Assembly (NCBI GenBank): GCA_965243285.1
Contig: OZ251537.1
Span: 2,418,001-2,482,000 of the forward strand
From: JAHRAW01 sp965243285
GTDB lineage: Bacteria; Pseudomonadota; Gammaproteobacteria; Arenicellales; Poriferihabitantaceae
Reading direction: 5' to 3'
Length of the DNA stretch: 64,000 bases
Shown here: piece after piece, positions 25,540 through 33,834 of the stretch
Numbering within the stretch: the first letter of the stretch is position 1
Layout of the letters: every line of letters begins with the position of its first letter
Program-made: the position numbers and the translations under genes
Notes under the pieces: model-generated
What the model was told of the DNA's origin: nothing
Seen by the model: only the letters and a program-made list of their open reading frames with translations
Databases searched by the model: none

Positions 25540-27399
25540 TCAATAAAAAAACGACAACATGGCGATGATGACCACCAAAAACATGATGGTCATAATGCTG
25601 CCGGCTTTGAGGAAGTCGGACACCTGGTAGCCGCCGGGGCCGATGATGAGGGCGTTCACTTGATGCGTGGGAATCAAAAATGAATTCGAGGTGGCCAGTG
25701 CCACGGTGAGGGCGAACACCGCCGGATTAGCGCCGACGGCGATGGCGATGTTGATGGCTAGCGGCACCAACAGCACCGTGGCGCCCACATTGGACATGAG
25801 CAGGGTGAAAATGGTGGCCATGATGGCGAGCACGGTTTGCAGCGCCCAGATGGGCACATCGCCCATCTGCAACAAAATTTGTTGGGCAATCCAGGCCGCG
25901 GCGCCGCTGTTTTCCATCGCGATGCCTAAGGGGATGAGGCTGGCCAGCAAAAACACGCTCTGCCAACCGATGGCGCGGTAGGCTTCGTCTATTTTGATGA
26001 CCCCGGAGAGAATCATGCCGGCGGCGCCGGTCATTAAAGCCACCGCCAGCGGCATGTCGGTAAACAACACCAGCCCCAGGGTTAGCAGAAAAAAAGCGGC
26101 CGCGAATTTCAGTTTTTCGGGGCGGTTATCCTCGCGCGGGAAGTCGGTCACCACCGCGAAATCATGGCGGTCATCGGCGATGGGCAGCAACTGCTCCCAG
26201 CGAATGTGCGCCACCAGGGTGTCGCCGGATTGCATCACAAATTCCGCCAGTTTTTGATCGATGACATCGGCGGCGCGGAACACCGCCAGCACCGTGGCGC
26301 CGTATTTGGTGCGAATTTGCGCTTCCTTGATGCTTTTGCCGATCATGGATGAATCCGGCATGATGACGATTTCGGCGATGCCGGCGCTGGCCGCGCTCAG
26401 CACCTCGGCGAACACATCCATTTCATTCTTGACCTGCAGGGCGTATTCGGCGGCGAATTCCAGCACATCGTTGCGGCGTCCCATGATGGCCATTTCGCTG
26501 CCGAGCAGGAATTCCGAATCACCCCGCGGCGCCACGATGAGTTTATCGCCGGTGCGCAAGGCGATAATCCAGCCGGCGCGGCCGGCGGCGTCCACATCCG
26601 ACAGACTTTTGCCGACCAACGGGCTGTCGGCCGTCACTTTGCATTCATACACCTCGCCGGCGATGCCGTACACCTCCTTGAAATATCGCAGCGTGCTGCC
26701 GGATTCGCCCGGCTTGTGCTTGATGACCGGCAACACCAAGCGCCCGAAAAAAACAAAATAACCGACACCAAGAAGTAGCAATACGAGGCCCACCGGGGTG
26801 ACCGAAAACAAGCCGAAGGAGTCCATTTTCGCCACCCCGTCGGGCAGCGCCGAGTTGGAGTTTTCCAATAAATCGTTGAGCAGAATCAGCGGGCTGGAGC
26901 CGATCATGGTGACCGTGCCGCCGAGAATGGCGCAAAACCCCATGGGCATCAGCAGGCGTGAAATGGCCAGATTGCCTTGCCGGGCGATGCGGTTGACCAC
27001 CGGCAAAAACAGCGAGGCGGCGCCGATATTTTGCATAAAACTGGAGATGACGCCGACCACGCTGGAGATTAGCGCGATGACGCGACCTTCGGTGTTGCCG
27101 CTCATTTTGAGGATTTTGCCGGCCAACTGCCCCATGACGCCGGTGCGGTCGAGACCGGCGCCGATGATCATCACCGCGATGATGGAGATCACCGCATTGC
27201 TCGAATAACCGCTGAACAACTGCTGCGGACCCACCAGCCCGTCATAGCCGGGAATCAGCGCGCTGAGGCCGATTAGCACCATCACCAAGATGGCGGCGAC
27301 ATCCACCCGCACCACTTCGAAAGCGAATAAATAAATGGTAAAGGCCAAGATACCCAGCACGCCGATCATCTCAGCGGTAAGGTGGATGGTTTCCGACAC
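25540..27399 (-). CDS. SLC13/DASS family permease with two RCK_C domains
   Basis: Inner-membrane secondary transporter of 619 residues. Hydrophobic segments fill residues 1-200 and 420-619; the middle carries two RCK_C (TrkA_C) domains (about 245-330, VYECKVTADSPLVGKSLSDV, and 335-415, IAEIVIMPDSSMIGKSIKEA). The conserved SLC13 patterns SNVGATVLLVPLAINIA and ATSNSFLIPTHQVNALI are near the C-terminus. Proteins of this layout move dicarboxylates, sulfate or other anions; the substrate cannot be told. Upstream (about 27430-27485) is a GGGGATGGGGCGG repeat. Confidence 0.85.
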   Translation of the reverse strand: MSETIHLTAEMIGVLGILAFTIYLFAFEVVRVDVAAILVMVLIGLSALIPGYDGLVGPQQLFSGYSSNAVISIIAVMIIGAGLDRTGVMGQLAGKILKMSGNTEGRVIALISSVVGVISSFMQNIGAASLFLPVVNRIARQGNLAISRLLMPMGFCAILGGTVTMIGSSPLILLNDLLENSNSALPDGVAKMDSFGLFSVTPVGLVLLLLGVGYFVFFGRLVLPVIKHKPGESGSTLRYFKEVYGIAGEVYECKVTADSPLVGKSLSDVDAAGRAGWIIALRTGDKLIVAPRGDSEFLLGSEMAIMGRRNDVLEFAAEYALQVKNEMDVFAEVLSAASAGIAEIVIMPDSSMIGKSIKEAQIRTKYGATVLAVFRAADVIDQKLAEFVMQSGDTLVAHIRWEQLLPIADDRHDFAVVTDFPREDNRPEKLKFAAAFFLLTLGLVLFTDMPLAVALMTGAAGMILSGVIKIDEAYRAIGWQSVFLLASLIPLGIAMENSGAAAWIAQQILLQMGDVPIWALQTVLAIMATIFTLLMSNVGATVLLVPLAINIAIAVGANPAVFALTVALATSNSFLIPTHQVNALIIGPGGYQVSDFLKAGSIMTIMFLVVIIAMLSFFY

Positions 27400-27649
27400 T
27401 TTGCGCTCCGAATGGCCGACCTTGGTGAGCGGTCGGGGGATGGGGTGGGGGATGGGGCGGGGGATGGGGCGGGGATGGGGCGGTGTTATCGGCCCGGCCC
27501 GGCATGAGCGGCTGGGCGGGCCTCAGCCTCTGCAAGCCACTGCGGGCTAAATTAATCAGGTCGGTACGGCCAGATTTTTGCGATTAAAATCGCATGGTAG
27601 AAACGCTATAAATTGTATCATCAAAATTGCAAAACCGGCGCTTACTTAG

Positions 27650-28340
27650 GGGATTTATATATCTAAATCTGCACGGTGGGTTTGGCTTTGATTTTCGCTT
27701 TTGCCGTTAACGCTTTACTCCCCCGCTTTAATGATGGGGAGTCAAAACTGGCATCTTTTTCGCCAGTTTTGGTGGGGTGTCGCTTTTGATGTTGATGTTG
27801 ATGTTGATGTTGATGTTGCTTTTGATGTTGATTTTGGCTTTGGCTTTGGCTTTGGCTTTGGCTTTGGCTTTGGCTTTTGTTTTATCCCCCCCCCGCTTCA
27901 GAGGGTGTGCGAAAAGGCCATTCTTGATTAAAATTTCGGTTGGCGTTGTTAAAAAATCAGGCGAAAGTGCTGCTATTGCTTATTGTTTAAATTTTGAAAA
28001 TGATACTTTTCCTTCATTTTCCTTAGTCAGCGATGGCTTTTCGCACACCCGCTTCATCTGGGGGGAGTCAAATCTGTCCGAGCCGATAGGCGCGGGCTGA
28101 TTTGGTGGAGGGGCTTTGGCTTTTCGCTTTTGACTTCGCTTTTGGTTTTTACCTCACCCCTCATTTGGTCTAATGCGTTGAAGATTTAAAGCCAAAAGCA
28201 AAAAAAACCAACATCAACAGCCCCCCACCAAATCAAGCGATAAAGCCGCCTGATTTGACTCCCCCCAGAAAAAGCTAAGGTGGAGTAAAACGTTAAAAGC
28301 CAAAAGCCAAAAGCCAAAAGCCAAAGCCAAATCAACCCAC
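27650..28340. repeat. hairpin element locus E (two plus cores, centre, one minus core)
   Basis: Lies between the divergent permease and acyltransferase genes. It starts with GGGATTTATATATCTAAATC (27650-27669), the element end. Plus core 1 pairs CAAAACTGGC (27743-27752) with GCCAGTTTTG (27762-27771). A TTGATG and GGCTTT tract leads to plus core 2, whose stem 1 is split by a 148-base MITE. Its stem 2 pairs 28069-28084 with 28089-28104 (CCGaGCC/GGCgCGG, a different sequence but still paired). The centre appears in inverted orientation (GTTGAAGATTTAAAGCC, about 28174-28190). The minus core is at 28228-28258 (CAAATCAaGC with GCcTGATTTG), followed by a GCCAAAA tract. The right terminal repeat is missing. 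Confidence 0.8.
27903..28050. mobile_element. 148-bp MITE sharing ends with the IS1182-like element
   Basis: Ends are GGGTGTGCGAAAAG (27903-27916) and its exact complement (28037-28050), identical to the right end of the IS at 15690-15703. The inside is AT-rich and noncoding. It interrupts the loop of a hairpin core; the flanks are GCTTCAGA on the left and GCTTCATC on the right, an 8-base duplication with two differences. It is probably mobilised by an intact IS elsewhere. Confidence 0.85.
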
Positions 28341-28359
28341 CCTCGCTCGTTTTTTTGCC

Positions 28360-29298
28360 ATGCAAGCCGCTACGCCGACTCCCCTCAAAACATTTTTCGC
28401 GGCGCGGTTTTGGCCGGTGTGGGGCTTGTTGGCGGCCTTGCGGGCGCTGTCGTGGCTGCCGTTGCCGGTGATTTACGCCCTCGGCATCGCCTGCGGCGAG
28501 CTCGCCTATTGGCTGCATGCGCGGCGCCGAAAAATCGTCTGGCGCAACCTGGTGGCGTGTTTTCCCGATAAAAACCGCGCCGAAATTCGCGCCCTCGCCC
28601 ATCGGCATTTTCATATGTTGGTGACCGCGGTGCTGGCCACCGGCGTGGTGTGGTGGGGCGCCAAGCCGCGCTTAGAGCGGCTGATGCGCATCCAAAACCG
28701 CGAAATCTACGAGGCGGCGCGGCGCCGCGGGGCGCGCATTATTCTACTTAGCCCGCATTTCGTCGGCATGGAGTTCGGCGGTATATATTTGTCGTCCATG
28801 GCGCCGACCGTGAACATTTATCAGCGCAACAAAAACCCGCTGCTGGAGGAATTGACGCGCCGTTACCGCGCCCGCTTCAAACCAGTGCGCTACGCCAGCA
28901 AGAAGCAGAGCGCGCCCATCATCCGCCCCATCATTCGCTTGATGCGCGCCGGCCACCAATTTTATTATTTGCCGGACCAAGACCCGGGGCGCAACAAAAG
29001 CGTGTTCGCGCCGTTTTTCTCGGTGCCGGCGGCGACTTTCGCCACCTTAGGGCGCATCGCCCGCATGAGCGATGGCACGGTGATTCCCTGCGCCATCCGC
29101 CTATTGCCACGCGGCCGCGGTTTTGAAATCATCTTCGAATCGCCGCTTAGCGATTATCCATGCGGCGACGACATCGCCGACGCCACGCAAATGAATCGGG
29201 CTCTCGAAAACTTGATAGCGCACGCCCCAGCGCAATATTTTTGGTCGCACCGCCGCTTCAAAACCCGCCCGCCCGGAGAACCGCCCTTTTATGCTTAA
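28360..29298 (+). CDS. LpxL/HtrB-family lipid A acyltransferase
   Basis: Inner-membrane-associated acyltransferase of 312 residues, expected to add a secondary acyl chain to lipid A (Kdo2-lipid IVA) from acyl-ACP. A hydrophobic anchor is visible near residues 15-50. The catalytic HX4(D/E) motif is HFVGME (near 133), followed by NIYQRNKNPLLEE and the QDPGRNKSVFAPFFSVPAAT block typical of LpxL/LpxM. Lauroyl or myristoyl preference cannot be inferred. It starts directly after the GCCAAAA tract of hairpin element locus E, which thus forms its whole upstream region. Confidence 0.85.
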   Translation: MQAATPTPLKTFFAARFWPVWGLLAALRALSWLPLPVIYALGIACGELAYWLHARRRKIVWRNLVACFPDKNRAEIRALAHRHFHMLVTAVLATGVVWWGAKPRLERLMRIQNREIYEAARRRGARIILLSPHFVGMEFGGIYLSSMAPTVNIYQRNKNPLLEELTRRYRARFKPVRYASKKQSAPIIRPIIRLMRAGHQFYYLPDQDPGRNKSVFAPFFSVPAATFATLGRIARMSDGTVIPCAIRLLPRGRGFEIIFESPLSDYPCGDDIADATQMNRALENLIAHAPAQYFWSHRRFKTRPPGEPPFYA

Positions 29299-29349
29299 TC
29301 GCCGGCGCCGGTGACGCGGTTTAGTTACCTATTACATGTGTATTTACAT

Positions 29350-29578
29350 GGGGCTACCATAGATAACTCGAATTTATGTTATCTATACTAGTATGTTATC
29401 TATACTAGAGCGAAGCGACAATAAGATGTAAGTTCAACGGCGTGCCGCGCGCGCAATGTCCGTATGTATTTGTAAGGAGTGCGAGTGGCGTTTTAACAAC
29501 TCCAAAACCAACGGCGCAATTAACCCAGTTAAAACCATGGGTTAAGGCGTATTTGGCCTAGTTATCTAGGGCCGCCCC
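29350..29578. mobile_element. 229-bp MITE with 8-bp target duplication
   Basis: Ends are GGGGCTACCATAGATAACTC (29350-29369) and the complement of CTAGTTATCTAGGGCCGCCCC at the right end (29558-29578), imperfect inverted repeats. Both sides carry the direct repeat ATTTACAT (29342-29349 and 29579-29586), so the insertion boundaries are clear. The interior has two copies of TGTTATCTATACTAG and no ORF. It lies between the convergent LpxL-like and lipB genes. The left end recurs as a palindrome at 18662 and as a fragment at 49924. Confidence 0.88.
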
Positions 29579-29635
29579 ATTTACATATATATGTCGTCTG
29601 TATCGCCAGGCGACGCGATGGGCGATGGATTTGCA

Positions 29636-30319
29636 TCAGCCGAATTCGGCGCCCAAGCGCTGCGCTAGATTCGCCTCCACGGCGGCGATGTCGATATCGG
29701 CGGCTGGCGCTTGCGCGCGCATTTGCGTCACTGCCAAATTCGGGTAGCCGCACGGGTCGATGCGCTGATACGGGCTCAGATCCATATCGACATTCAAACT
29801 CAGCCCGTGCAACGAGCAACCGCGCGAGATGCGCAACCCCAAGGCGGCGATTTTCTTGCCGCCGACATACACCCCGGGGGCGCCGGGGCGGCGGGTGGCG
29901 ACGATTCCATAATCGGCCAACAGGTGGATTAGCACGCCTTCGAGGGCCGCCACCAAGGATTTCGGGCCAAGCCGACGCCGCCTTATGTCGAGCAACGGAT
30001 AGGCGATTAACTGGCCCGGCCCGTGATAGGTGATTTGCCCGCCTCGGTCGGCGCGCAGCAGCGGAATATCGGCGCCCAGATTCTTACCCGGCCTCGGCTG
30101 GGCGCGGCAACTGGCGCCTTGGGTGAACACCGGCCGGTGCTGCAGTAGCCAGATTTGATCTGGCTCGCCGGGTGCGCGGCGCTGGGTGAAATCGCGCATG
30201 CGCATCCAGGTGGCATGGTAGTCGCGCAGCCCCAAATGATGCACCGCGACACCGCGCCGAGCGCCATCGCGCCTCAAGAAATCAGGCGCTTGAGCCAATC
30301 CAACGCTTGGCGCCACCAC
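29636..30319 (-). CDS. lipB: octanoyl-[ACP]:protein N-octanoyltransferase LipB
   Basis: Transfers octanoyl from ACP to lipoyl domains, the first step of lipoate assembly. Motifs are GGQITYHGPGQLIAYPL (about 93-109), GVYVGGKKIAALG with the catalytic Lys (about 148-160), the LHGLSLNVDMDL segment, and the catalytic Cys in DPCGYP (about 191). Length 227 residues is normal. The frame overlaps the 3' end of dacA by 46 bases; a later GTG near residue 24 would shorten this overlap. lipA is not the next gene. Confidence 0.92.
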   Translation of the reverse strand: MVAPSVGLAQAPDFLRRDGARRGVAVHHLGLRDYHATWMRMRDFTQRRAPGEPDQIWLLQHRPVFTQGASCRAQPRPGKNLGADIPLLRADRGGQITYHGPGQLIAYPLLDIRRRRLGPKSLVAALEGVLIHLLADYGIVATRRPGAPGVYVGGKKIAALGLRISRGCSLHGLSLNVDMDLSPYQRIDPCGYPNLAVTQMRAQAPAADIDIAAVEANLAQRLGAEFG

Positions 30320-31521
30320 GCCCCCTCGCGATAATTTTCATTAACATGCAAGGTGGCGGTATGGATGGCGGCCTGCCCAAATTTGATCTCGATGCTGCCC
30401 ACCGCTTGCCCAGCCGTCAACGGCGCCGCCAAACTGGCCGGCAAATTCAGCGCCCCGCTCAGTTTGTCTTTGCCGCCGGCCGGATACAAGATGCCGAGCG
30501 GGCGCGCCACGCCGACCTGCGCCCGCCGCCGTTGCCCCATCCACAGCGGCAAGGTCGCGACTTCATCGCCGGGTTGGTATACCACTTGGCTTTCATACGC
30601 CGCGAAGCCGTACTCCAGCAAGGCTTGGGTTTGCTCGGCGCGCGCCGTCTCGCTGCGGGCGCCGAGCACCGTGGCCAACAGGCGCATCTCCTGGCCGCGC
30701 ACTTGGCGGCGCGCCGTGCCAATCAGGCAATAACCGGCGTTTTCGGTGTGGCCGGTCTTGATGCCGTCTATGCTGGCGTCGCGCCACAGCAGCTGATTGC
30801 GGTTTTTTTGGGTGATGTGGTTGTAGGTGTAGGTTTTTTGCGAATAAATCCGGTAGTGGTGCGGGAAATCTCGAATCAGCGCCCGCGCCAGTATGGTCAT
30901 GTCCAAGGCGGTGCTGTAATGCCCAGCCTGCGGCAAGCCATGGCTATTGATGAAATGGCTGTTGCGCATGCCCAAACGCGCCGCCATTTGATTCATTTTG
31001 ACGGCGAATTTCGCTTCCGAGCCGGCCACATGCTGCGCTAACGCCACCGCCGCATCGTTTCCGGACTGAATGACAAGCCCTTGTAGCAAATCCTCCACTG
31101 CCACCTGCTTGCCGACCTCGATAAACATCCGCGAGCCGCTGGTGCGCCACGCTTTTTCGCTGACGCGCACCGTCTCATGCAGCTCGACCTCGCCCGTCGC
31201 CAGCGCCGCAAAGACCAGATAGGCGGTCATCAATTTGCTCAAGCTGGCGGGTTCGATGCGCGCTTGCGCGTTTACGCTGCCGATGATCCAGCCGCTGGAA
31301 AAATCCGCCAGCAGCCAGGAATCCGCATCCACAGCCGGCGGCGACAGCGGTGATTGCACCGCCGCCGGCAGCGTCCGCAGTGCGTTTTTATCCGCGTAGA
31401 CCTCGCCGCCGACCTCAGCGCCACCTTCGGCTGCCTCTGCGCCGCCCATCAGCATCAGCATCAGCCACAGCACCGCGCCGCCGCGCGCGCCTGGTTTGTG
31501 GGATGGCATAAAACTATTCAT
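30274..31521 (-). CDS. dacA: D-alanyl-D-alanine carboxypeptidase (PBP5/6 family)
   Basis: Periplasmic low-molecular-weight PBP of 415 residues that trims pentapeptides. A signal peptide is visible (AVLWLMLMLMGGAEA). Active-site motifs are SLSK (about residue 93), SGN (about 153) and KTG (about 257), in the correct spacing. The C-terminal PBP5_C domain ends with a probable amphipathic membrane anchor (GAWWRQALDWLKRLIS). The linker after the signal peptide is Glu/Gly/Ala rich. Its leader lies against the inverted repeat CTACTAATGG/CCATTAGTAG at 31551-31591 of hairpin element locus F. Confidence 0.93.
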   Translation of the reverse strand: MNSFMPSHKPGARGGAVLWLMLMLMGGAEAAEGGAEVGGEVYADKNALRTLPAAVQSPLSPPAVDADSWLLADFSSGWIIGSVNAQARIEPASLSKLMTAYLVFAALATGEVELHETVRVSEKAWRTSGSRMFIEVGKQVAVEDLLQGLVIQSGNDAAVALAQHVAGSEAKFAVKMNQMAARLGMRNSHFINSHGLPQAGHYSTALDMTILARALIRDFPHHYRIYSQKTYTYNHITQKNRNQLLWRDASIDGIKTGHTENAGYCLIGTARRQVRGQEMRLLATVLGARSETARAEQTQALLEYGFAAYESQVVYQPGDEVATLPLWMGQRRRAQVGVARPLGILYPAGGKDKLSGALNLPASLAAPLTAGQAVGSIEIKFGQAAIHTATLHVNENYREGAWWRQALDWLKRLIS

Positions 31522-31548
31522 AGTCCATGAAATATGAGATTTCGGGGA

Positions 31549-32255
31549 GGCTACTAATGGTGGAGTTGTATACCTAAATCCCCATTAGTAGGTTGCCATT
31601 TGGGGGGGATTTTGGCTTTGGCTTTTGGCTTTTGGCTTTTGGCTTTTGGCTTTTGGCTTTTGGCTTTTGGCTTTTGGCTTTTGGCTTTTAACGTTTTACT
31701 CCACCTTAGCTTTTTCTGGGGGAAGTCAAATCAGGCGGCTTTATCGCCTGATTTGGTGGGGGGTGTTGATGTTGGTCTTTTTGCTTTTGGCTTTAAATCT
31801 TCAACTCACGGCCAAAATGAGTGACTATGTAAAAATCAACAGTCAAATCAAAATCAAGTCTAAAGCAAATCAAAAGCAAGTCTAAAGCAAAAAGCGAAAA
31901 GCAACAGCAACAGCAACATCAACAGCAACATCAACAGCAAAAGCAACAGCAAAATCAACAGCAACATCAAGATCAAAATCAACCGCACCCCCCACCAAAA
32001 CTGGCGATGAAGCCGCCAGTTTTGGCTCCCCCCTAAAAAGATAGGGTGGAGCAAAGCGTTAACAGCCAAAGCGAAAAGCAAAAAGCCACAAGCCAAAGCC
32101 ACAAGCCAAAGCCACAAGCCAAAGCCACAAGCCAAAGCCAAAGCCAAAAGCCACAAGCCAAAGCCACAAGCCAAAGCCAAAAGCCAAAAGCAAAAAGCCA
32201 AAAGCAAAAAGCCAAAAACTAAAAGCAAAAAGCGAAAAGCAAAAAGCCACAAACG
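31549..32255. repeat. hairpin element locus F (plus core, centre, minus core)
   Basis: Between dacA and rlpA, both on the minus strand. The left edge is TGGAGTTGTATACCTAAATC (31561-31580), a variant element end, itself inside an inverted repeat (CTACTAATGG 31551-31560 with CCATTAGTAG 31582-31591). A GGCTTTT tract follows, then a plus core with stem 1 CTCCACC/GGGGGAAG and stem 2 CAAATCAGGCG (31727-31737) paired with CGCCTGATTTG (31745-31755). The centre is TTTAAATCTTCAACTCA (about 31792-31808). The minus core pairs CCAAAACTGGC (31995-32005) with GCCAGTTTTGG (32015-32025). A GCCACAAGCCAAA tract runs to the rlpA stop. The right terminal repeat is absent. Confidence 0.85.
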
Positions 32256-32261
32256 ATCGCA

Positions 32262-33248
32262 TCAAGTGCCGGCGGCTTTGTCGGCGCGCGGGGGGGCGAC
32301 TACGATGCTCACGGCGCGTCCCAACAGCGTCGCTAATTGGCGCTGGCTTGCTACCGCCGCCGCATCGCTGGCAAAGGGGCCGACCCGCACCCGATGTAAG
32401 CCGTCTGCGGCCACTGCTGGCGGCGCTACGGGGTAGCCGGCGTGCGTCAGACGCTTGCGCATGTTGCGCGCGTTGGCCGGCTGGGAATAGGCGCCGACCT
32501 GCAGCCAGATGGTAGGCAACTCCGCGCTGCCGGTGCCGCCAGCGCCAGCGCCGCCGGTGCCGCCAGTGCCGCCAGTGCCGCCGCCGTCATCATATTCGCT
32601 CACTTCATGCGGCGGCGGGGGTAAGGCGGCGACTTCGACGCGGGCGGTGCCGGACGCGATGAGGCCGAGTTCGCGCGCCGCGCGATAGGATAAATCGATG
32701 AGGCGGTCGTGCGCGAATGGGCCGCGGTCGTTTATCAACACCACCACCGATTTATCGTTATCGAGGTTGGTCACGCGCGCATAAGTGGGCAACGGCAATA
32801 GCGGATGGGCCGCGGTCATGGCGAACATGTCGTAAATATCGCCGCTGGAGGTGAGACGGCCATGGAACTTGCGCCCATACCACGAGGCGATGCCGCGCTT
32901 TACATAGCCGCGCGCCGAGGGCAATGGGTGGTAGCGCCGGCCGAGCACGGTGTACGGCTGATTGCCGCTGGCGCTGGGCGCCAGGCGACGCGGCGCGGTG
33001 GCGTGATTCGCAGCCGGCCATGCGCCGCCATCGCCCGGCAACGGCGATGCCATGGCGGCCGGTGATGGTTTTTCGCCGCAGCCGAGCAATAACACCGCCA
33101 ACCCGAGCAGCGCGGCGCCGCATGCGCCACGAAAACCATGAATTCGACCATCAGCGCCGCGAAAACCGAGGCCACGAAAACCATGGCCACGAAAAACAAG
33201 GCCACGAAAACCAGCACCGCGACCATCCGCGCGCCTGACGGCTTTCAT
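32262..33248 (-). CDS. rlpA: RlpA-like septal ring lipoprotein with SPOR domain
   Basis: Outer-membrane lipoprotein, probable lytic transglycosylase acting on denuded glycan. With the start at 33248 it has 328 residues. The lipobox is LLLGC (Cys near residue 57) after a hydrophobic stretch AALLGLAVLLLG. The double-psi beta-barrel domain has GIASWYGRKFHGRLTSSGDIYD and INDRGPFAHDRLIDLSYRAA. A SPOR domain closes the protein (IWLQVGAYSQPANARNMRKRL, then HRVRVGPFASDAAA). The signal region is unusual: about 40 residues, partly encoded by a GGTTTTCGTGGC repeat, precede the hydrophobic core. The open frame continues upstream through a 90-base repeat array, so the true start is uncertain. Confidence 0.85.
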   Translation of the reverse strand: MKAVRRADGRGAGFRGLVFRGHGFRGLGFRGADGRIHGFRGACGAALLGLAVLLLGCGEKPSPAAMASPLPGDGGAWPAANHATAPRRLAPSASGNQPYTVLGRRYHPLPSARGYVKRGIASWYGRKFHGRLTSSGDIYDMFAMTAAHPLLPLPTYARVTNLDNDKSVVVLINDRGPFAHDRLIDLSYRAARELGLIASGTARVEVAALPPPPHEVSEYDDGGGTGGTGGTGGAGAGGTGSAELPTIWLQVGAYSQPANARNMRKRLTHAGYPVAPPAVAADGLHRVRVGPFASDAAAVASQRQLATLLGRAVSIVVAPPRADKAAGT

Positions 33249-33834
33249 CCCATGGAGTATGAGAAAAATTCGCGCCACGGGAGAAAATTCACCGCGCTGG
33301 GCAATACCACGACCATCCACCCGCTTGGCGGCTTTCATCCCATGGAGTATGAGAAAAATTCGCGCCACGGGAGAAAATTCACCGCGCTGGGCAATACCAC
33401 GACCATCCATCCGCTTGGCGGCTTTCATCCCATGGAGTATGAGAAAAATTCGCGCCACGGGAGAAAATTCACCGCGCTGGGCAATACCACGACCATCCAC
33501 CCGCCTGACGGCTTTCATCCCATGGAGTATGAGAAAAATTCGCGCCACGGGAGAAAATTCACCGCGCTGGGCAATACCACGACCATCCATCCGCTTGGCG
33601 GCTTTCATCCCATGGAGTATGAGAAAAATTCGCGCCACGGGAGAAAATTCACCGCGCTGGGCGATACCGCGACCATCCATCCGCCTGACGGCTTTCATCT
33701 CATGGAGTATGAGAAAAATTCGCGCCACGGGAGAAAATTCACCGCGCTGGGCAATACCACGACCATCCACCCGCCTGACGGCTTTCATCCCATGGAGTAT
33801 GAGAAAAATTCGCGCCACGGGAGAAAATTCACCG
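33241..33834. repeat. 90-bp tandem repeat array between rlpA and mltB
   Basis: Seven copies begin at 33241, 33331, 33421, 33511, 33601, 33691 and 33781 (the last partial), with only a few base differences each. The unit has no stop codon in at least three frames on the two strands, so long spurious ORFs arise. Each unit contains a shorter internal direct repeat (GAGAAAAATTCGCGCCACGG and a relative with ACCGCG). The array contributes the mltB stop codon (33829-33831) at one end and the likely rlpA start at the other. It is not a CRISPR, since there are no variable spacers. Confidence 0.95.

Noticed and set aside
33241..33834. Possible CRISPR array
   Set aside because: Units are contiguous 90-bp copies without variable spacers, and no cas genes are present.
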